Source of the DNA: Opitutaceae bacterium
GTDB lineage: Bacteria; Verrucomicrobiota; Verrucomicrobiia; Opitutales; Opitutaceae
Assembly (NCBI GenBank): GCA_028280945.1
Contig: JANQKV010000005.1
Coordinates: forward strand, 1-64,000
Reading direction: 5' to 3'
Length of the DNA: 64,000 nucleotides
Part shown: positions 16,149 through 25,433 of the stretch, piece after piece
Layout of the letters: each line of letters begins with the position of its first letter
How positions within the stretch are numbered: position 1 is the first letter of the stretch
Notes under the pieces: generated by a model
Databases searched by the model: none
Told to the model about the DNA's origin: nothing
Seen by the model: the letters and a program-made list of their open reading frames with translations, nothing else
Translations under genes and position numbers: made by a program

Positions 16149-16543
16149 AGCGGGGGTCAGCTGAAAAGCGGAAGGGGTTACTTCGGCAGTCCATCAATAG
16201 ATGGGGGAAATGACAAAAGGAGAAATAAGGAGTATTTTATCTTTTATTGCGCGTTTTTTGACCTTTGCCAGAGAACAACAAAGGATATGCGGCGCCAGCG
16301 GCAGTGAAAAACAACTGCTCTGATGGAGAAATGGTACCCGCGAATGACTGCGCTGACTATGTTTGCATGCCAACCCGGTTGCTGTGTGTCGGCGGAAACT
16401 CCAAACGATTGAAGGTCGAGGGCTTAGTGATATTCACATGAATGCCATTGCGTGCATTACCGCCAAATAATTGCACAAACGATGCGCCCTGCCGGACAGA
16501 GTGTGCGAAGCCGGATGGACCACAAAAGAGTAGGGTGGGGGGC
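16149..16543. promoter_or_regulatory. Divergent spacer between nrfH and a plus-strand gene
   Basis: These 395 bases hold the nrfH promoter on the minus strand and the promoter of the 16544 gene on the plus strand. The most AT-rich part is 16205-16265, with TAAAAT-like sequence on the minus strand, a plausible nrfH -10 region. I found no perfect FNR or NarL site. Just before the 16544 start is a purine-rich AGGGTGGGGGGC that can act as ribosome site. Nothing else coding is evident. Confidence 0.35.
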
Positions 16544-16975
16544 ATGCAGACCAGCATGATTGACCGCCTGAAGCAGGCTCGGGCGCGAATTGCGGCCGAG
16601 TGGACGCAGTTGGTCATGTCCAGTTCTCGGGACAATCCCTTGGCTCCTCCCGAAACCATGGTCCATCTGGTCGGACCCGCGCTGGATCGGTTGTTTGAGC
16701 GTTTGAGTTCCGTCGAAGTCAATCCTCCCGGCAAAGTCGTTCGCGGTGCGAATACGTGGCCGCCGCGCTGTGCCTGCGGCCGTAATCCCTATCTGCAGTT
16801 TTATGTCGCGGGCGAGCAGGCGTTGATGGATCAACTTCCGGAGGAGGTCATGTTGGCACCCCGCGATATTGATCAACTGCGGGACCAGTTCCGGATCGTC
16901 GCATTGGAGGACATCCGCCTCTTCGGTGGCATGTGCCAGCTCGTTCCGGCCGGGGCGAAAGCCAGCTGCGGCTGA
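16544..16975 (+). CDS. Uncharacterised soluble protein with a CxCG motif
   Basis: I do not recognise this 143-residue protein. It is soluble, and its first half is helical (MIDRLKQARARIAAEWTQLV). The middle carries PPRCACGRNPYLQFYVAGEQAL, with two cysteines in CACG and aromatic residues behind them. Two more cysteines lie near the end (GGMCQLV and SCG). The alternation of a helical start with a Cys-containing core recalls sensor-type helical domains, but this is only a shape resemblance. ATG 16544 is chosen for the purine-rich site just upstream; the frame is open further back. It is divergent from nrfH, so a redox or NOx-related role is possible. Confidence 0.55.
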   Translation: MQTSMIDRLKQARARIAAEWTQLVMSSSRDNPLAPPETMVHLVGPALDRLFERLSSVEVNPPGKVVRGANTWPPRCACGRNPYLQFYVAGEQALMDQLPEEVMLAPRDIDQLRDQFRIVALEDIRLFGGMCQLVPAGAKASCG

Positions 16976-16997
16976 TCAGAGGGAAACGAACCGCACG

Positions 16998-17444
16998 TTA
17001 CTGGCGGCCTTCCTCGATGTCATAGACGTCGAACCACACGCGGACCTGCCGATCCGCGGGGATGAACTGCGGGATGTAGCCTTCGAGGAACATCTGCAGT
17101 GGCACGGGCATTTCACTGATGCGCATGTCGCGCATCTTGTTGTTCCACTGCACGACCTCCTCGCGGGTCCCCACCTTGGAATGCTCATTGATCCACGCAC
17201 CCACGGCGTCGTCGTCCGCGCCGGTGGCGACGTAGTCCTTGAATGCCTCGTGATCGATGCCGGTGAATTCAAAAAAGAAACCGTCCAGCGGGCAGTTGTA
17301 GTGATACTCGCCGGCGGTCCCGGCCACCACGGCCCGGCACTTGTCCAGCATGCGTCCGGCGTGCACATAGCCGCCGAGCAAAGCGCGCGGGCTGCGGGGA
17401 AATTCCTTGGAAAGATCGAGAGCGAGATCGGAAACGGAAGCCAT
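16998..17444 (-). CDS. DUF5069 family protein
   Basis: A 148-residue soluble protein with the DUF5069 pattern: SPRALLGGYVHAGRMLDKCRA, then GEYHYNCPLDGFFFEFTGID, and WINEHSKVGTREEVVQWNNK. Function of the family is unknown. It is convergent with the uncharacterised gene ending at 16975. A hairpin lies upstream at 17531-17587. No operon partner is evident. Confidence 0.75.
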   Translation of the reverse strand: MASVSDLALDLSKEFPRSPRALLGGYVHAGRMLDKCRAVVAGTAGEYHYNCPLDGFFFEFTGIDHEAFKDYVATGADDDAVGAWINEHSKVGTREEVVQWNNKMRDMRISEMPVPLQMFLEGYIPQFIPADRQVRVWFDVYDIEEGRQ

Positions 17445-17530
17445 GGTTCAAGGGAGCTCAAAGCGTCCGGATTCGCAAATTGGCTGGGCGATGAAAGGGG
17501 TCCCCAAGCCGAGCAGTGTCCGAAGCCTCC

Positions 17531-17587
17531 GGGGTCATGTCGTTAAAAGCGAAACGTCAGTTCGCTTCTTCGACGTGACCCCTTTTT
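17531..17587 (+). terminator. Long stem-loop with T run
   Basis: GGGGTCATGTCG (17531-17542) pairs with CGACGTGACCCC (17571-17582) over 12 positions with one G-T wobble. A second small stem (AAGCGAA / TTCGCTT) sits inside. TTTTT follows on the plus strand. It lies between the 3' end of the minus-strand sialidase gene and the start of the DUF5069 gene. The T run faces the plus strand, where no gene reads into it, so it may instead act on the minus strand or be a repeat. Confidence 0.55.
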
Positions 17588-17619
17588 GCGTTCGAACTTC
17601 GATCACCTCCCGCCGCCTC

Positions 17620-18753
17620 TCACTCCGGCAGCGTCCACCGCGTCTGGTAAATTGCCGTCGTGTGGTCGTGTTTGTTTTCCGGGTTCCAGTCGGGCTTTTG
17701 GTAGTAAAAGGTCAGGATTTCCCCCGGCGCCGTTTCGACCGAAACGGGGTAACCCAGGTCATGATTAGGCGCATCATCCCGCAGGGTGATCTCCGCGGCA
17801 TGGTTCCACGTGATGCCGTCTTCACTGATCATTGCCCGCTGACCAAACGGTGCGGTGCGGCGGCCGTAAGTGCACAGCAACCGCCCGTCGGAAAGCACGA
17901 GCAGATGCGGCGGAAAACCCAGCATGGGGGTCGGGATCGGCGGCGACCAAGTCCTGCCGTTGTCATCGGAATAGATCTGCCAAAGGAAGAGATCGTGCCG
18001 CTGGTCGTCGTAGGGACGGGCCGTCGCTCGCATCATGATGACAATACGCCCGCTGGGCATCTGCGCGATGTGGGGTTCACCAAAACGCAGGTGCGGGGCA
18101 GATGGTGCTTCCTGCGTGTGGATGTGCCGCCACTCCGCGCGTGAGTTTGCGGCGTGGTGCACCTTGATGGAATCGCGCAGCTCCCGATACGCCCCGATCA
18201 TCAGCGAACCGTCCTGTAGTGTAATGCCTCCGTGGATACTGTCGGGCCCCCAGCCCACGTGCTCCCAGGTCACGCCGTGGTCGGTCGACGAGTAAACATG
18301 GCTGCCGTTCCAATCGGCGGCAGCGAGATAGCCCGGCTGGACCACCTCTTCCATCCAACGTTCCAGCATGGGACGCGGATAGGCTTCGGGACCGAGCGCA
18401 TCGTAGGTGTCCGGTTCCCAAAACACGGAACGCACGTGGAGCAGTAGCTCCCCTCCCGGCGCTACGGTGAGCCCGCCTTCGCGATCATCGATGGGCGTAT
18501 CGACAACGTCGACGGGTTCGGTCCAGGTCTTCCCGTTGTCGGGGGAGCGCATGACGGTGACGGCCCCGTCTGGGCTCATGTGCTGTTCGGTGCGGATGAA
18601 GCTCAGCACCAGATCGCCGTTGGCGGCCCGGACGATGGCCGGCCAGGCGGAATAGACCTCGGGGTCATGATAGAGTTCGCGATGCTCCGGTTCGGCGAAG
18701 GCACGAATGGAACCGAGGCAACCGAGTGCAGTGATCAATAGGAGTCGGGACAT
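17620..18753 (-). CDS. Secreted sialidase/BNR-repeat family protein
   Basis: A 377-residue protein with a signal peptide (MSRLLLITALGCLGSIRAFA) and a six-bladed propeller marked by Asp-box motifs: SPDNGKTW, STDHGVTW, SDDNGRTW and a weaker SEDGITW. The start YHDPEVYSAWPAIVRAANGDL and RIVIMMRATARPYD are typical of sialidase-superfamily proteins. Many such proteins in polysaccharide loci are not true sialidases, so the substrate is open. It is the last gene of an operon with two heparinase-type lyases, 8 bp after the second. Confidence 0.75.
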   Translation of the reverse strand: MSRLLLITALGCLGSIRAFAEPEHRELYHDPEVYSAWPAIVRAANGDLVLSFIRTEQHMSPDGAVTVMRSPDNGKTWTEPVDVVDTPIDDREGGLTVAPGGELLLHVRSVFWEPDTYDALGPEAYPRPMLERWMEEVVQPGYLAAADWNGSHVYSSTDHGVTWEHVGWGPDSIHGGITLQDGSLMIGAYRELRDSIKVHHAANSRAEWRHIHTQEAPSAPHLRFGEPHIAQMPSGRIVIMMRATARPYDDQRHDLFLWQIYSDDNGRTWSPPIPTPMLGFPPHLLVLSDGRLLCTYGRRTAPFGQRAMISEDGITWNHAAEITLRDDAPNHDLGYPVSVETAPGEILTFYYQKPDWNPENKHDHTTAIYQTRWTLPE

Positions 18754-18761
18754 GGTGATTT

Positions 18762-20849
18762 TCAGGTGAGGGAAAGGGAGACCTTGCGGCCTGGTTTGGA
18801 CGTGGTGAGCGAGACCTTGGCCGCGCTGACTCGAGCGATGACGGGTCCGTGCGGACCATCGAAAGTCCAGCCCTCGGCCGATTCCCGCCAGGCAGCGTTG
18901 CCGCCGAACGCGGCGGCTTCACCGGAGGCAAACAGGGTGAGCAGACGGCAATGCGAGGCCTGGTGGGTGGCTTCGATGTAGCTTTCGTGCCGTTGCTCCA
19001 GCGGGTCACCACTGCGCTCGAGATGGTAGGGCTCACCGTAGCGATGTTCGTGGCGGGCAAAATCGAGCTGCGCGTCGTCGAGCCCCACGATTTGCCCGGT
19101 CGCCGCCGCGATACCGTTGCGAACGACAAACGCGCCATCCGGTGTCGGCGCGGCTTTGTCGATGGTATGCCAGCGCAGTGAGATTTCTTCTGATTTTTCC
19201 AGCTCCGCCTCGTCCAACACCAACACGTAACCCGGATGCAGGTGGAGCACCGTGCGGGTAAACCCCTTGATGTGTTCGTAGGCAGGCGTCAGGTCCATGC
19301 GCCAGGCCGTGCCATGGTCGGCATCGTGCCACCAGTCGAGGAGCTTGCCGGCGAGGTGATGCACGATGATCGGTTCACCGCGTTCGCGCACCGGGTAGCG
19401 TTGTTCGCGACCGCCGAAGATGAGGGTGTTGTGGCCGCGCACCGAAGCGTTGTAGTAGTTCCACCGCGCGTAGTGTTCAAAAAAGTCTTCCGGGTAGGAC
19501 GAGGGCGAACCAATATCGATGATGAGTCGTTCGCCGAGGATATCGAAACCCACCTGGCCAATGTCGTTGTTTTCGTGGTTTTCCTCCCGTCCGAATTTGC
19601 TGAACACGATGCACCCGGTCCGTTCCTGGTCCCACGACGTGCGGCTCACAATCATGCCACCGTGCGCCGCAAAGGCGACCGCCAGCGGCTCGCGACCCTG
19701 CGGCGACAGCGGTTTCACCCGGGCATCGTAGTAGAGCAGGTTCAGCGGGTGGGCATCCTCCTCGGCCCGGGTGGTGAGGAAGAAGTGCTGCAAAACCGGA
19801 TCCCGCGTGGCGGCGGCCACCGCGGCGACATAGCCGGACATAATCGGGCGATCGGGCCAGGAGTCGCCGAAGGGCACCGGGCGTCCGCCGTCCAGCGTGC
19901 CGTGCATGACCCAGCGGCACATTTCCGGAAACGGCGAGTCGCCGAGGCGGTCCACCTCGCCGCCGGTGGCGAAACGCAGGGCCGCGAAGTAGCCCACGGG
20001 GATGCGATTGGCGCCGGCGTAGGACACGGATTCGTTGAACTCCCCGCGCGGTCCGTAAGTTGCGAGGTAGTCGTCGAACTTTCCGGTGGCGAGGTCGATG
20101 ATGGACTGGGCGTCGGGATGATGTTCCCGCATCGCCATAGCGGCGATGGCCACCCCGCCGGCGATGACGGTCACCCAATTGTTGAGGTCCTCCATCCACC
20201 AGGGGTTCTGCGCAACGGATGTAAGGAAAGGTTGGATACCACGCCGGTCGATGCCCTCCCGAATCTCGGCGCGTTCGGCTTCGGACAGCGAGTCGTGGAG
20301 CCAATCATAAGCGAGCGCGCAGTCCTGCGAGAGCATGCCGGTGCGCAGGTCGGCCGGGTGGCCGAAGCGGATGTGCGCCTGATCGATCCAGTCCGGCCAC
20401 TGATCGGGATCCAGCACGGCCCGCAACTGCGCGAGGGCGGCATCGCGGCACCCTTCGTCTCCCGTGACGAGGTGCACCAGGGAGAAACGGTTCATGCGCG
20501 CGCCGGTCTGGTGGCAGATGTAATAGTCCAGGTTGCGATCCCGGATCATGCTCGCCGGCCGGGCGGGCACCGGCGAGTCGGGTTGCAGCGGGGGCAGCTT
20601 TTTTTCGGCGTGGGCGAGGGCGACGGTTTTGCTCCAGGCATCGCCCAGGAATCCACCCTGTCGCACGGCCTCTCGAAAATCAGCCACGGATTGGAGCCCC
20701 GCGTCGTTGGACTGCGCAGCGATAAACAGCCGGGGGTGCGGTGGCAGGTTTCCGTTCGCGGCACGGGCCGCTCGAAGCTGCGGTAGCAGCGACCATGCGG
20801 CCGCCACGGTGGCGGAGTCGCGAAGAAATTTACGGCGTTTAATCGGCAT
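18762..20849 (-). CDS. Heparinase II/III-type polysaccharide lyase with Tat-like signal
   Basis: A 695-residue protein from ATG 20849, with a twin-arginine-like start (IKRRKFLRDSATVAAAWSLL). The N-terminal half is an alpha toroid with HIRFGHPADLRTGML, ALAYDWLH and NPWWMEDLNNWV. The C-terminal half is a beta-sandwich with NHENNDIGQVGFDILGERL, the place of the heparinase II/III H-N-H-N-D motif. Expected activity is eliminative cleavage of an acidic polysaccharide in the periplasm; the polymer is unknown. It starts 5 bp after the stop of the next lyase gene, so the two are co-translated. Confidence 0.78.
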   Translation of the reverse strand: MPIKRRKFLRDSATVAAAWSLLPQLRAARAANGNLPPHPRLFIAAQSNDAGLQSVADFREAVRQGGFLGDAWSKTVALAHAEKKLPPLQPDSPVPARPASMIRDRNLDYYICHQTGARMNRFSLVHLVTGDEGCRDAALAQLRAVLDPDQWPDWIDQAHIRFGHPADLRTGMLSQDCALAYDWLHDSLSEAERAEIREGIDRRGIQPFLTSVAQNPWWMEDLNNWVTVIAGGVAIAAMAMREHHPDAQSIIDLATGKFDDYLATYGPRGEFNESVSYAGANRIPVGYFAALRFATGGEVDRLGDSPFPEMCRWVMHGTLDGGRPVPFGDSWPDRPIMSGYVAAVAAATRDPVLQHFFLTTRAEEDAHPLNLLYYDARVKPLSPQGREPLAVAFAAHGGMIVSRTSWDQERTGCIVFSKFGREENHENNDIGQVGFDILGERLIIDIGSPSSYPEDFFEHYARWNYYNASVRGHNTLIFGGREQRYPVRERGEPIIVHHLAGKLLDWWHDADHGTAWRMDLTPAYEHIKGFTRTVLHLHPGYVLVLDEAELEKSEEISLRWHTIDKAAPTPDGAFVVRNGIAAATGQIVGLDDAQLDFARHEHRYGEPYHLERSGDPLEQRHESYIEATHQASHCRLLTLFASGEAAAFGGNAAWRESAEGWTFDGPHGPVIARVSAAKVSLTTSKPGRKVSLSLT

Positions 20850-20854
20850 GCGTT

Positions 20855-22870
20855 TCAAGGGGTTGACGGCTTGATCACGAGGTGGGTTTCGCCGTGCAGT
20901 TCCGGCGACGTCACCACAAATTCGATACGGCTCACCAGGTCGCCCCACACTCCGACGAGCCGGGAGTCGGTGACCTCAAAGTTCGTAATACGAACATTCA
21001 GTTTTTGCGGATCGAAGTGGATCGCAGCGGATCGACTTTCGGGGGCATCAGGAAAAGGGCCGAGGACAATCCGGCCGGCCGCGTCGATATCCACCGGCCG
21101 ATTGGTCACGAAATGCTGTGCGGTGGGGCCGCCTTTTTCCGCCAAAACAAAGGTGTCGGTGAGCTCGAGGCTGATTCCCCGGTTCAAGGTGATGGCGCGA
21201 TGCCAGGCATCAACCCTGGCTTCGGGCGGATAGGCTGCTGCCAGATCCAGACTGAACCGGGCAAACTCGTCTGTCGCCTCGTAGTTCACATCGCGGGCGG
21301 CGAAGTTGCGGCCGGGAGCCTGCTCAACACCGTTGACCAGCGGCACGTTGTGCCAGCCGCTGCGCATCGTCCAAATCTCGTAGCGTTGGTCGCTGAAAGT
21401 CTTGGCGGTGTAGATCTCCGGGCCGACGTCGATGATGAGGGGCAGACCGTCAAGGTAGGCGATGAACGAGCCGACGTCATTGTGGTTGTGCGACTCGTCG
21501 TTGTGGCCCCCTTTGGCGGTGAAGTAGAGCCCCTTGGTGGTGCCGGCTTTGTCGCGGGCGGTCATGATCTGCAGGTCGGGCAACCAGCCATCGCGGGGCA
21601 GCGGATCCTTGGCGGGGACCTCGGCCAGTTCGGCCGCGAGAAAGAGGTCGGGGATAACTCGACCGATCGATCCGAGGTTGGGCGGCGGACCTTCCTGTTG
21701 GCGTTGCCAGAGCCAGGCGCCAAACGCCGCCAACTCGTCGTCGCCGACCGCCTTGCCATAGCGGTAGGTGAGGGCGCCGTCGACAAAGGTCCGGGCATTG
21801 GCGTCGGCAAAGTTTTTATACCAGCCGTTCCCGACGTGTGCGGTCAGGATGTAGCGGCCCATGTTGGCGATGAGGGGGTCGTCAAAAATCGAGATGCGTC
21901 CATTGCTGGCGCCATGCATCCAGTCGAGCGCCTCAAACATGCTGGCGCCGGCGCGACCCCAGTAGGATGGTCCTTCGTCGCAACCACCGTCGGCCGGATA
22001 GCTGTTGATGAAGATGTCGATTACCCGCTGGGCCTTTTCAATGTGGCGGGCGCGCAGTTCGGGATCCTTTTCGATCAGCAATGCGCTCGAGATCCAGTTG
22101 GCGACGATCCAAGGATTCCAGTTGTTGATGGGGTGTCCCTGCGTGTCCCATGCCATCCACCAGAAGTCGGCACGGTTCAGGCAGGGGTCCAGGATGCGGG
22201 TTTGGATTTCGTGGGCGATGCGCGTGCGGATGACGGGCGAAACGGTGTCGAGCTCCGGTCCGAGCAGGTAGTCGATCCAGGAAATGAGCGCGGCGGTTTC
22301 ACCGGCGCCCAGGTCGACCACCTGTTCGCGTGCGTCCGGCAGATCCGAGCCGGCGCGCTGCATGAAAATGTGGGCGGGGTAGACCCAGGACGTTTCCTCA
22401 CAGATCGCCCAAACCCCATCGGTGATGGCGTCCAGGAAGCGCCCTTCACCTTCGGCGCATTCGGCGAGCACCAAGGCTTTGAGACGGTTGCGCCGATCCG
22501 CCCACGGGGCCTGATAGGACCGCCGATCGCCATTGCGCATGTAGTCGAGGTATTTGGTGGCGGGCAGCGTCAGCCACGGTCCCTCCGCCAACGCCGCATC
22601 GCCGTCGGCGATCAACCGCTCGCGGGTCGCGGAGGCGAGACCCTCCCAACCGGCGCGATCGCTGGCGCGCGGAAACGGTTCCCATTCACCATGTGGCAGG
22701 AGGGCGGCTTGGACGGCGGGAATGTCCCGGCCGAGTTGGTGTAGCTCGGGTTCCCCCGCCAGCAGATTACGGGGCGTGAGCGTTGGGCCAGCGCCGCTCC
22801 AAGGTGCTGATAATAACAAGACCAACAAGCCGATCAAACAGCGTGACAGAACAGCAGAATTTTCAGTCAT
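20855..22870 (-). CDS. Heparinase II/III-type polysaccharide lyase, secreted
   Basis: A 671-residue protein from ATG 22870 with a signal peptide (SRCLIGLLVLLLSAPWSGAG). The toroid domain contains WWMAWDTQGHPINNWNPWIV and GGCDEGPSYWGRAGASMFE, where the tyrosine is a candidate base or acid. The beta domain has ESHNHNDVGSFIAYLDG, the heparinase II/III signature with catalytic-type histidines. A GTG 11 codons upstream is possible but adds residues before the signal. First gene of a lyase-lyase-sialidase operon. Uronate-containing glycans such as alginate or glycosaminoglycan-like polymers are plausible substrates. Confidence 0.8.
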   Translation of the reverse strand: MTENSAVLSRCLIGLLVLLLSAPWSGAGPTLTPRNLLAGEPELHQLGRDIPAVQAALLPHGEWEPFPRASDRAGWEGLASATRERLIADGDAALAEGPWLTLPATKYLDYMRNGDRRSYQAPWADRRNRLKALVLAECAEGEGRFLDAITDGVWAICEETSWVYPAHIFMQRAGSDLPDAREQVVDLGAGETAALISWIDYLLGPELDTVSPVIRTRIAHEIQTRILDPCLNRADFWWMAWDTQGHPINNWNPWIVANWISSALLIEKDPELRARHIEKAQRVIDIFINSYPADGGCDEGPSYWGRAGASMFEALDWMHGASNGRISIFDDPLIANMGRYILTAHVGNGWYKNFADANARTFVDGALTYRYGKAVGDDELAAFGAWLWQRQQEGPPPNLGSIGRVIPDLFLAAELAEVPAKDPLPRDGWLPDLQIMTARDKAGTTKGLYFTAKGGHNDESHNHNDVGSFIAYLDGLPLIIDVGPEIYTAKTFSDQRYEIWTMRSGWHNVPLVNGVEQAPGRNFAARDVNYEATDEFARFSLDLAAAYPPEARVDAWHRAITLNRGISLELTDTFVLAEKGGPTAQHFVTNRPVDIDAAGRIVLGPFPDAPESRSAAIHFDPQKLNVRITNFEVTDSRLVGVWGDLVSRIEFVVTSPELHGETHLVIKPSTP

Positions 22871-23216
22871 GGGGTGAAGCGGGGTGAATGCACCAAAACG
22901 CACAAATCATTGATAACAACGATGAAACAAAGATTATATTGGGAAATTTCGGCATGAAATTTCAATGACTCCATCGACGATCGCCCAAACAAAACACCGC
23001 GAGCAAGTTGCGTGTTTTGCTGAAATTTCAGCCCCAGCAAAAGCGGGGACGGACCATCGAGCCGTCTGTCTTGTTGCCTCCAAGTCCGCGTGTTGCTGGA
23101 TAACCGCAGATTACGCAGATGTTCACGGATCCACTCCGGTGAAAAACTGCTCCATGAGCAGATGTGTTCTCTGAGCTATCGGTGTAATCTGCGGTTAAAT
23201 TCAGCCGATGAGTGAC
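22871..23216. other. Intergenic region with AT-rich promoter and inverted repeats
   Basis: These 346 bases lie between two minus-strand genes. At 22900-22965 it is AT-rich and probably holds the promoter of the lyase operon. The palindrome GCTGAAATTTCAGC occurs near 23018-23031. The inverted repeat described separately is at 23101-23197. No reading frame looks coding. Confidence 0.5.
23101..23197. repeat. Inverted repeat TAACCGCAGATTAC / GTAATCTGCGGTTA
   Basis: Perfect 14-base arms at 23101-23114 and 23184-23197 enclose 69 bases. The arm motif (CGCAGATTACGCAGAT type) resembles short dispersed repeats common between genes in many environmental bacteria, including Verrucomicrobiota. The element lies 20 bp past the stop of the DUF255 gene and could fold in its mRNA. 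Confidence 0.7.
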
Positions 23217-25433
23217 TCAGTTTGCAGCTCGATCCAAGATCATCGCCAGTTCGTCTCGATCACTGGTGGGCATTTGACAGACGAAGTTTTCGCAGATGTA
23301 GGCGGTGGCCGCCTCGGGGAGTTCGTCCGGCAACCCGGCGATGAATTCGACGTAGGATTTGAAATACGGGCGGCTGGTTTCGTCGATGCGCACGACCATG
23401 CGGCGCGGGTGAAACCGGGAACGCACCTCACTCAACAATGACTCGAAATGGAGATCGTTGATCGAGCTGTGCAGCAAAGCCTGTTGGGCATCGCCTTCCA
23501 GCCAACCAACCGAGGCAAGCATTTGGGGCAGGGCGGTGGGTGAACGCTCGACGACAGCGACCATGCTTGCGGCGGCCTGCCGGGCACGCGTCAACAGGGC
23601 CTCGTCATGCAGCAGGGCGGCGAGCCGGCCGAGATTGCGCACGGCGGCCGAGGTGGCGGAGGGTTCGGCGCCGTCGTATTCGATTTTCACCCGCATGACC
23701 ACGCTATCATCGCGTGGATCGCTGGCGAGGTAGCCCCCGGTTTCCGCATCCCAAAAAATCTCGTCCTGCTTCGCCTGCAATTCCATCGCCCACTCCAGCC
23801 AACCAATATCAAAGTCGGTTTCGTAGAGATCGAGCAGCCCTTGAATGACCAGCGCATAGTCCTCGGCAAATCCCAGGTCGTTGCGCCGTCCCTCCCGATA
23901 GCTGCGCACCAGCATGCTGGTCGTTTCGTCGTAGAGGCGCTCGCGCAGAAACTGCGCGCCGCGCTGCGCTGTGGTCAGGTAACCTGGATCGCCCAGAACC
24001 TGGGCGGCGCGAGCATAGGCGGAAATCATCATGCCGTTCCAGGCGGTGACGACCTTGTCATCGAGGTGCGGCCGGGGACGGTGTTCGCGATGCTCGCGGA
24101 GCCGGTTGAGTGATGCGGCGAGGCTGGTTGCCACGGCTTCCTCTGTCATGCCATGATCGTCGGCCAATTGCCGGTTGGTGCGCGTGCGGTGCAACACGTT
24201 TTGCCCCACGAGTTCGTCTTGGATGTCGAGTTCGGGGGCCACGTTGCCTCCGGCACGCACCCCAAAAGCGGCGGCGAAGAGCTCATGGTCCTTTTCGGGC
24301 AAGACGTCCGCCAGTTCGCCTGCCGTCCACGTGTAGTAGGCGCCTTCGCGCGTCTTGATGGCATCGGTGGTGGGAAAGCTCACAGCGTCTTCCGCCGAGT
24401 AGAAACCGCCTTCAGGATCCGTCAGGCGAGCCCGCACGTATGCCAGCGTATCCACTACGGAACTACGAAACTCCTCTCGCCTCGTGAGCTGCCAGACGGA
24501 CAACATGGCGTGGGCGATCTGGGCCTGGTCGTAGAGCATCTTTTCAAAATGCGGCACCTGCCACGCCTCATCGACGGTGTAGCGGTGAAAACCGCCGCCC
24601 ACATGATCGTGCAGTCCCTGCGTGGCCATGGCCTCCAGGGTGGCGGTGAGCATGTCGAGGGCGTGGGCGCGCTGCGCGTCGTCGGGATGACTGGCGGCAA
24701 CATCCAGGAGAAACTCCAGCGTGGGTCCGCTGGGAAATTTTTCGATCGCATCGAAGCCGCCGTGGTCGCGATCGAAGCGCTCGGTGAAACCGGCCAGTCC
24801 TGCGTCGCGCAATGCATCCCAGTCCACGCCGTCAGGATCCGGCGGCGGGGCCATTTCCTGGGTGAGGGCGGTGAGCATCTGGTCGGACTGCGCGCGGACT
24901 TGGTCTGCATCGTTCGCCCAGAGTCCGGCGAGGTGATTGAGCACGGTCGTGAAGCCGGGGCGACGACCCCGGTCTTCGGGAGCAAAGTAGGTGCCGCCGA
25001 AGAAGGGCTGGCGCTCGGGCGTGAGCCAGACGTTGAGCGGCCAGCCCCCCGAGCCCGTAGCGCGCTGCACAAACGTCATGTAGATGTGGTCGATGTCGGG
25101 CCGTTCCTCGCGGTCGAGTTTGATGGAGACAAAGTGCTCATTGAGGATCGCCGCGACACCGTCATCGGCGAACGATTCGGCCGCCATCACATGGCACCAG
25201 TGACAGGTGGAATAGCCGACGGAGAGAAAGATGGGTTTGTTCTCCGCCTCGGCCTTGGCGAAGGCCTCCTCACCCCACGGATACCAGTCAACCGGATTGT
25301 AAGCGTGCTGCCGGAGATAGGGCGACTTCTCGTGGATGAGCCGGTTGGGTTCGCGGTCGGTTGTGACGGTTTCGGCGGCACCGGCGACGCAGGCCGCAAG
25401 ACCGGCAAAAGGAGCAACAAGGCGGAGAATCAT
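23217..25433 (-). CDS. Thioredoxin-domain protein of the YyaL/DUF255 family
   Basis: A 738-residue protein. After a possible signal peptide ([20 protein letters not shown]) comes the DUF255 domain: [21 protein letters not shown] and [10 protein letters not shown] with C77/C80 as a thioredoxin-like pair. The rest is an alpha toroid like that of N-acylglucosamine epimerase-type proteins ([40 protein letters not shown]). Human SPATA20 and B. subtilis YyaL belong here; biochemical function is unknown. The start overlaps the metW stop by 4 bp, an unexpected link to methionine synthesis. Confidence 0.85.
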   Translation of the reverse strand: MILRLVAPFAGLAACVAGAAETVTTDREPNRLIHEKSPYLRQHAYNPVDWYPWGEEAFAKAEAENKPIFLSVGYSTCHWCHVMAAESFADDGVAAILNEHFVSIKLDREERPDIDHIYMTFVQRATGSGGWPLNVWLTPERQPFFGGTYFAPEDRGRRPGFTTVLNHLAGLWANDADQVRAQSDQMLTALTQEMAPPPDPDGVDWDALRDAGLAGFTERFDRDHGGFDAIEKFPSGPTLEFLLDVAASHPDDAQRAHALDMLTATLEAMATQGLHDHVGGGFHRYTVDEAWQVPHFEKMLYDQAQIAHAMLSVWQLTRREEFRSSVVDTLAYVRARLTDPEGGFYSAEDAVSFPTTDAIKTREGAYYTWTAGELADVLPEKDHELFAAAFGVRAGGNVAPELDIQDELVGQNVLHRTRTNRQLADDHGMTEEAVATSLAASLNRLREHREHRPRPHLDDKVVTAWNGMMISAYARAAQVLGDPGYLTTAQRGAQFLRERLYDETTSMLVRSYREGRRNDLGFAEDYALVIQGLLDLYETDFDIGWLEWAMELQAKQDEIFWDAETGGYLASDPRDDSVVMRVKIEYDGAEPSATSAAVRNLGRLAALLHDEALLTRARQAAASMVAVVERSPTALPQMLASVGWLEGDAQQALLHSSINDLHFESLLSEVRSRFHPRRMVVRIDETSRPYFKSYVEFIAGLPDELPEAATAYICENFVCQMPTSDRDELAMILDRAAN

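Noticed and set aside
16149..16543. FNR or NarL sites upstream of nrfH
   Set aside because: I searched by eye for TTGAT-N4-ATCAA and TACYYMT-type heptamer pairs and found no convincing match.
19236..20786. Long open frame antisense to the heparinase-type lyase gene
   Set aside because: It mirrors the codon structure of a well-supported gene on the minus strand and has no recognisable protein features; high GC produces such long antisense frames.
20882..22744. 620-codon open frame on the plus strand
   Set aside because: Lies wholly opposite the second lyase, whose signal peptide and HNHND motif are clear; the plus-strand product is low in hydrophobic core and matches nothing.
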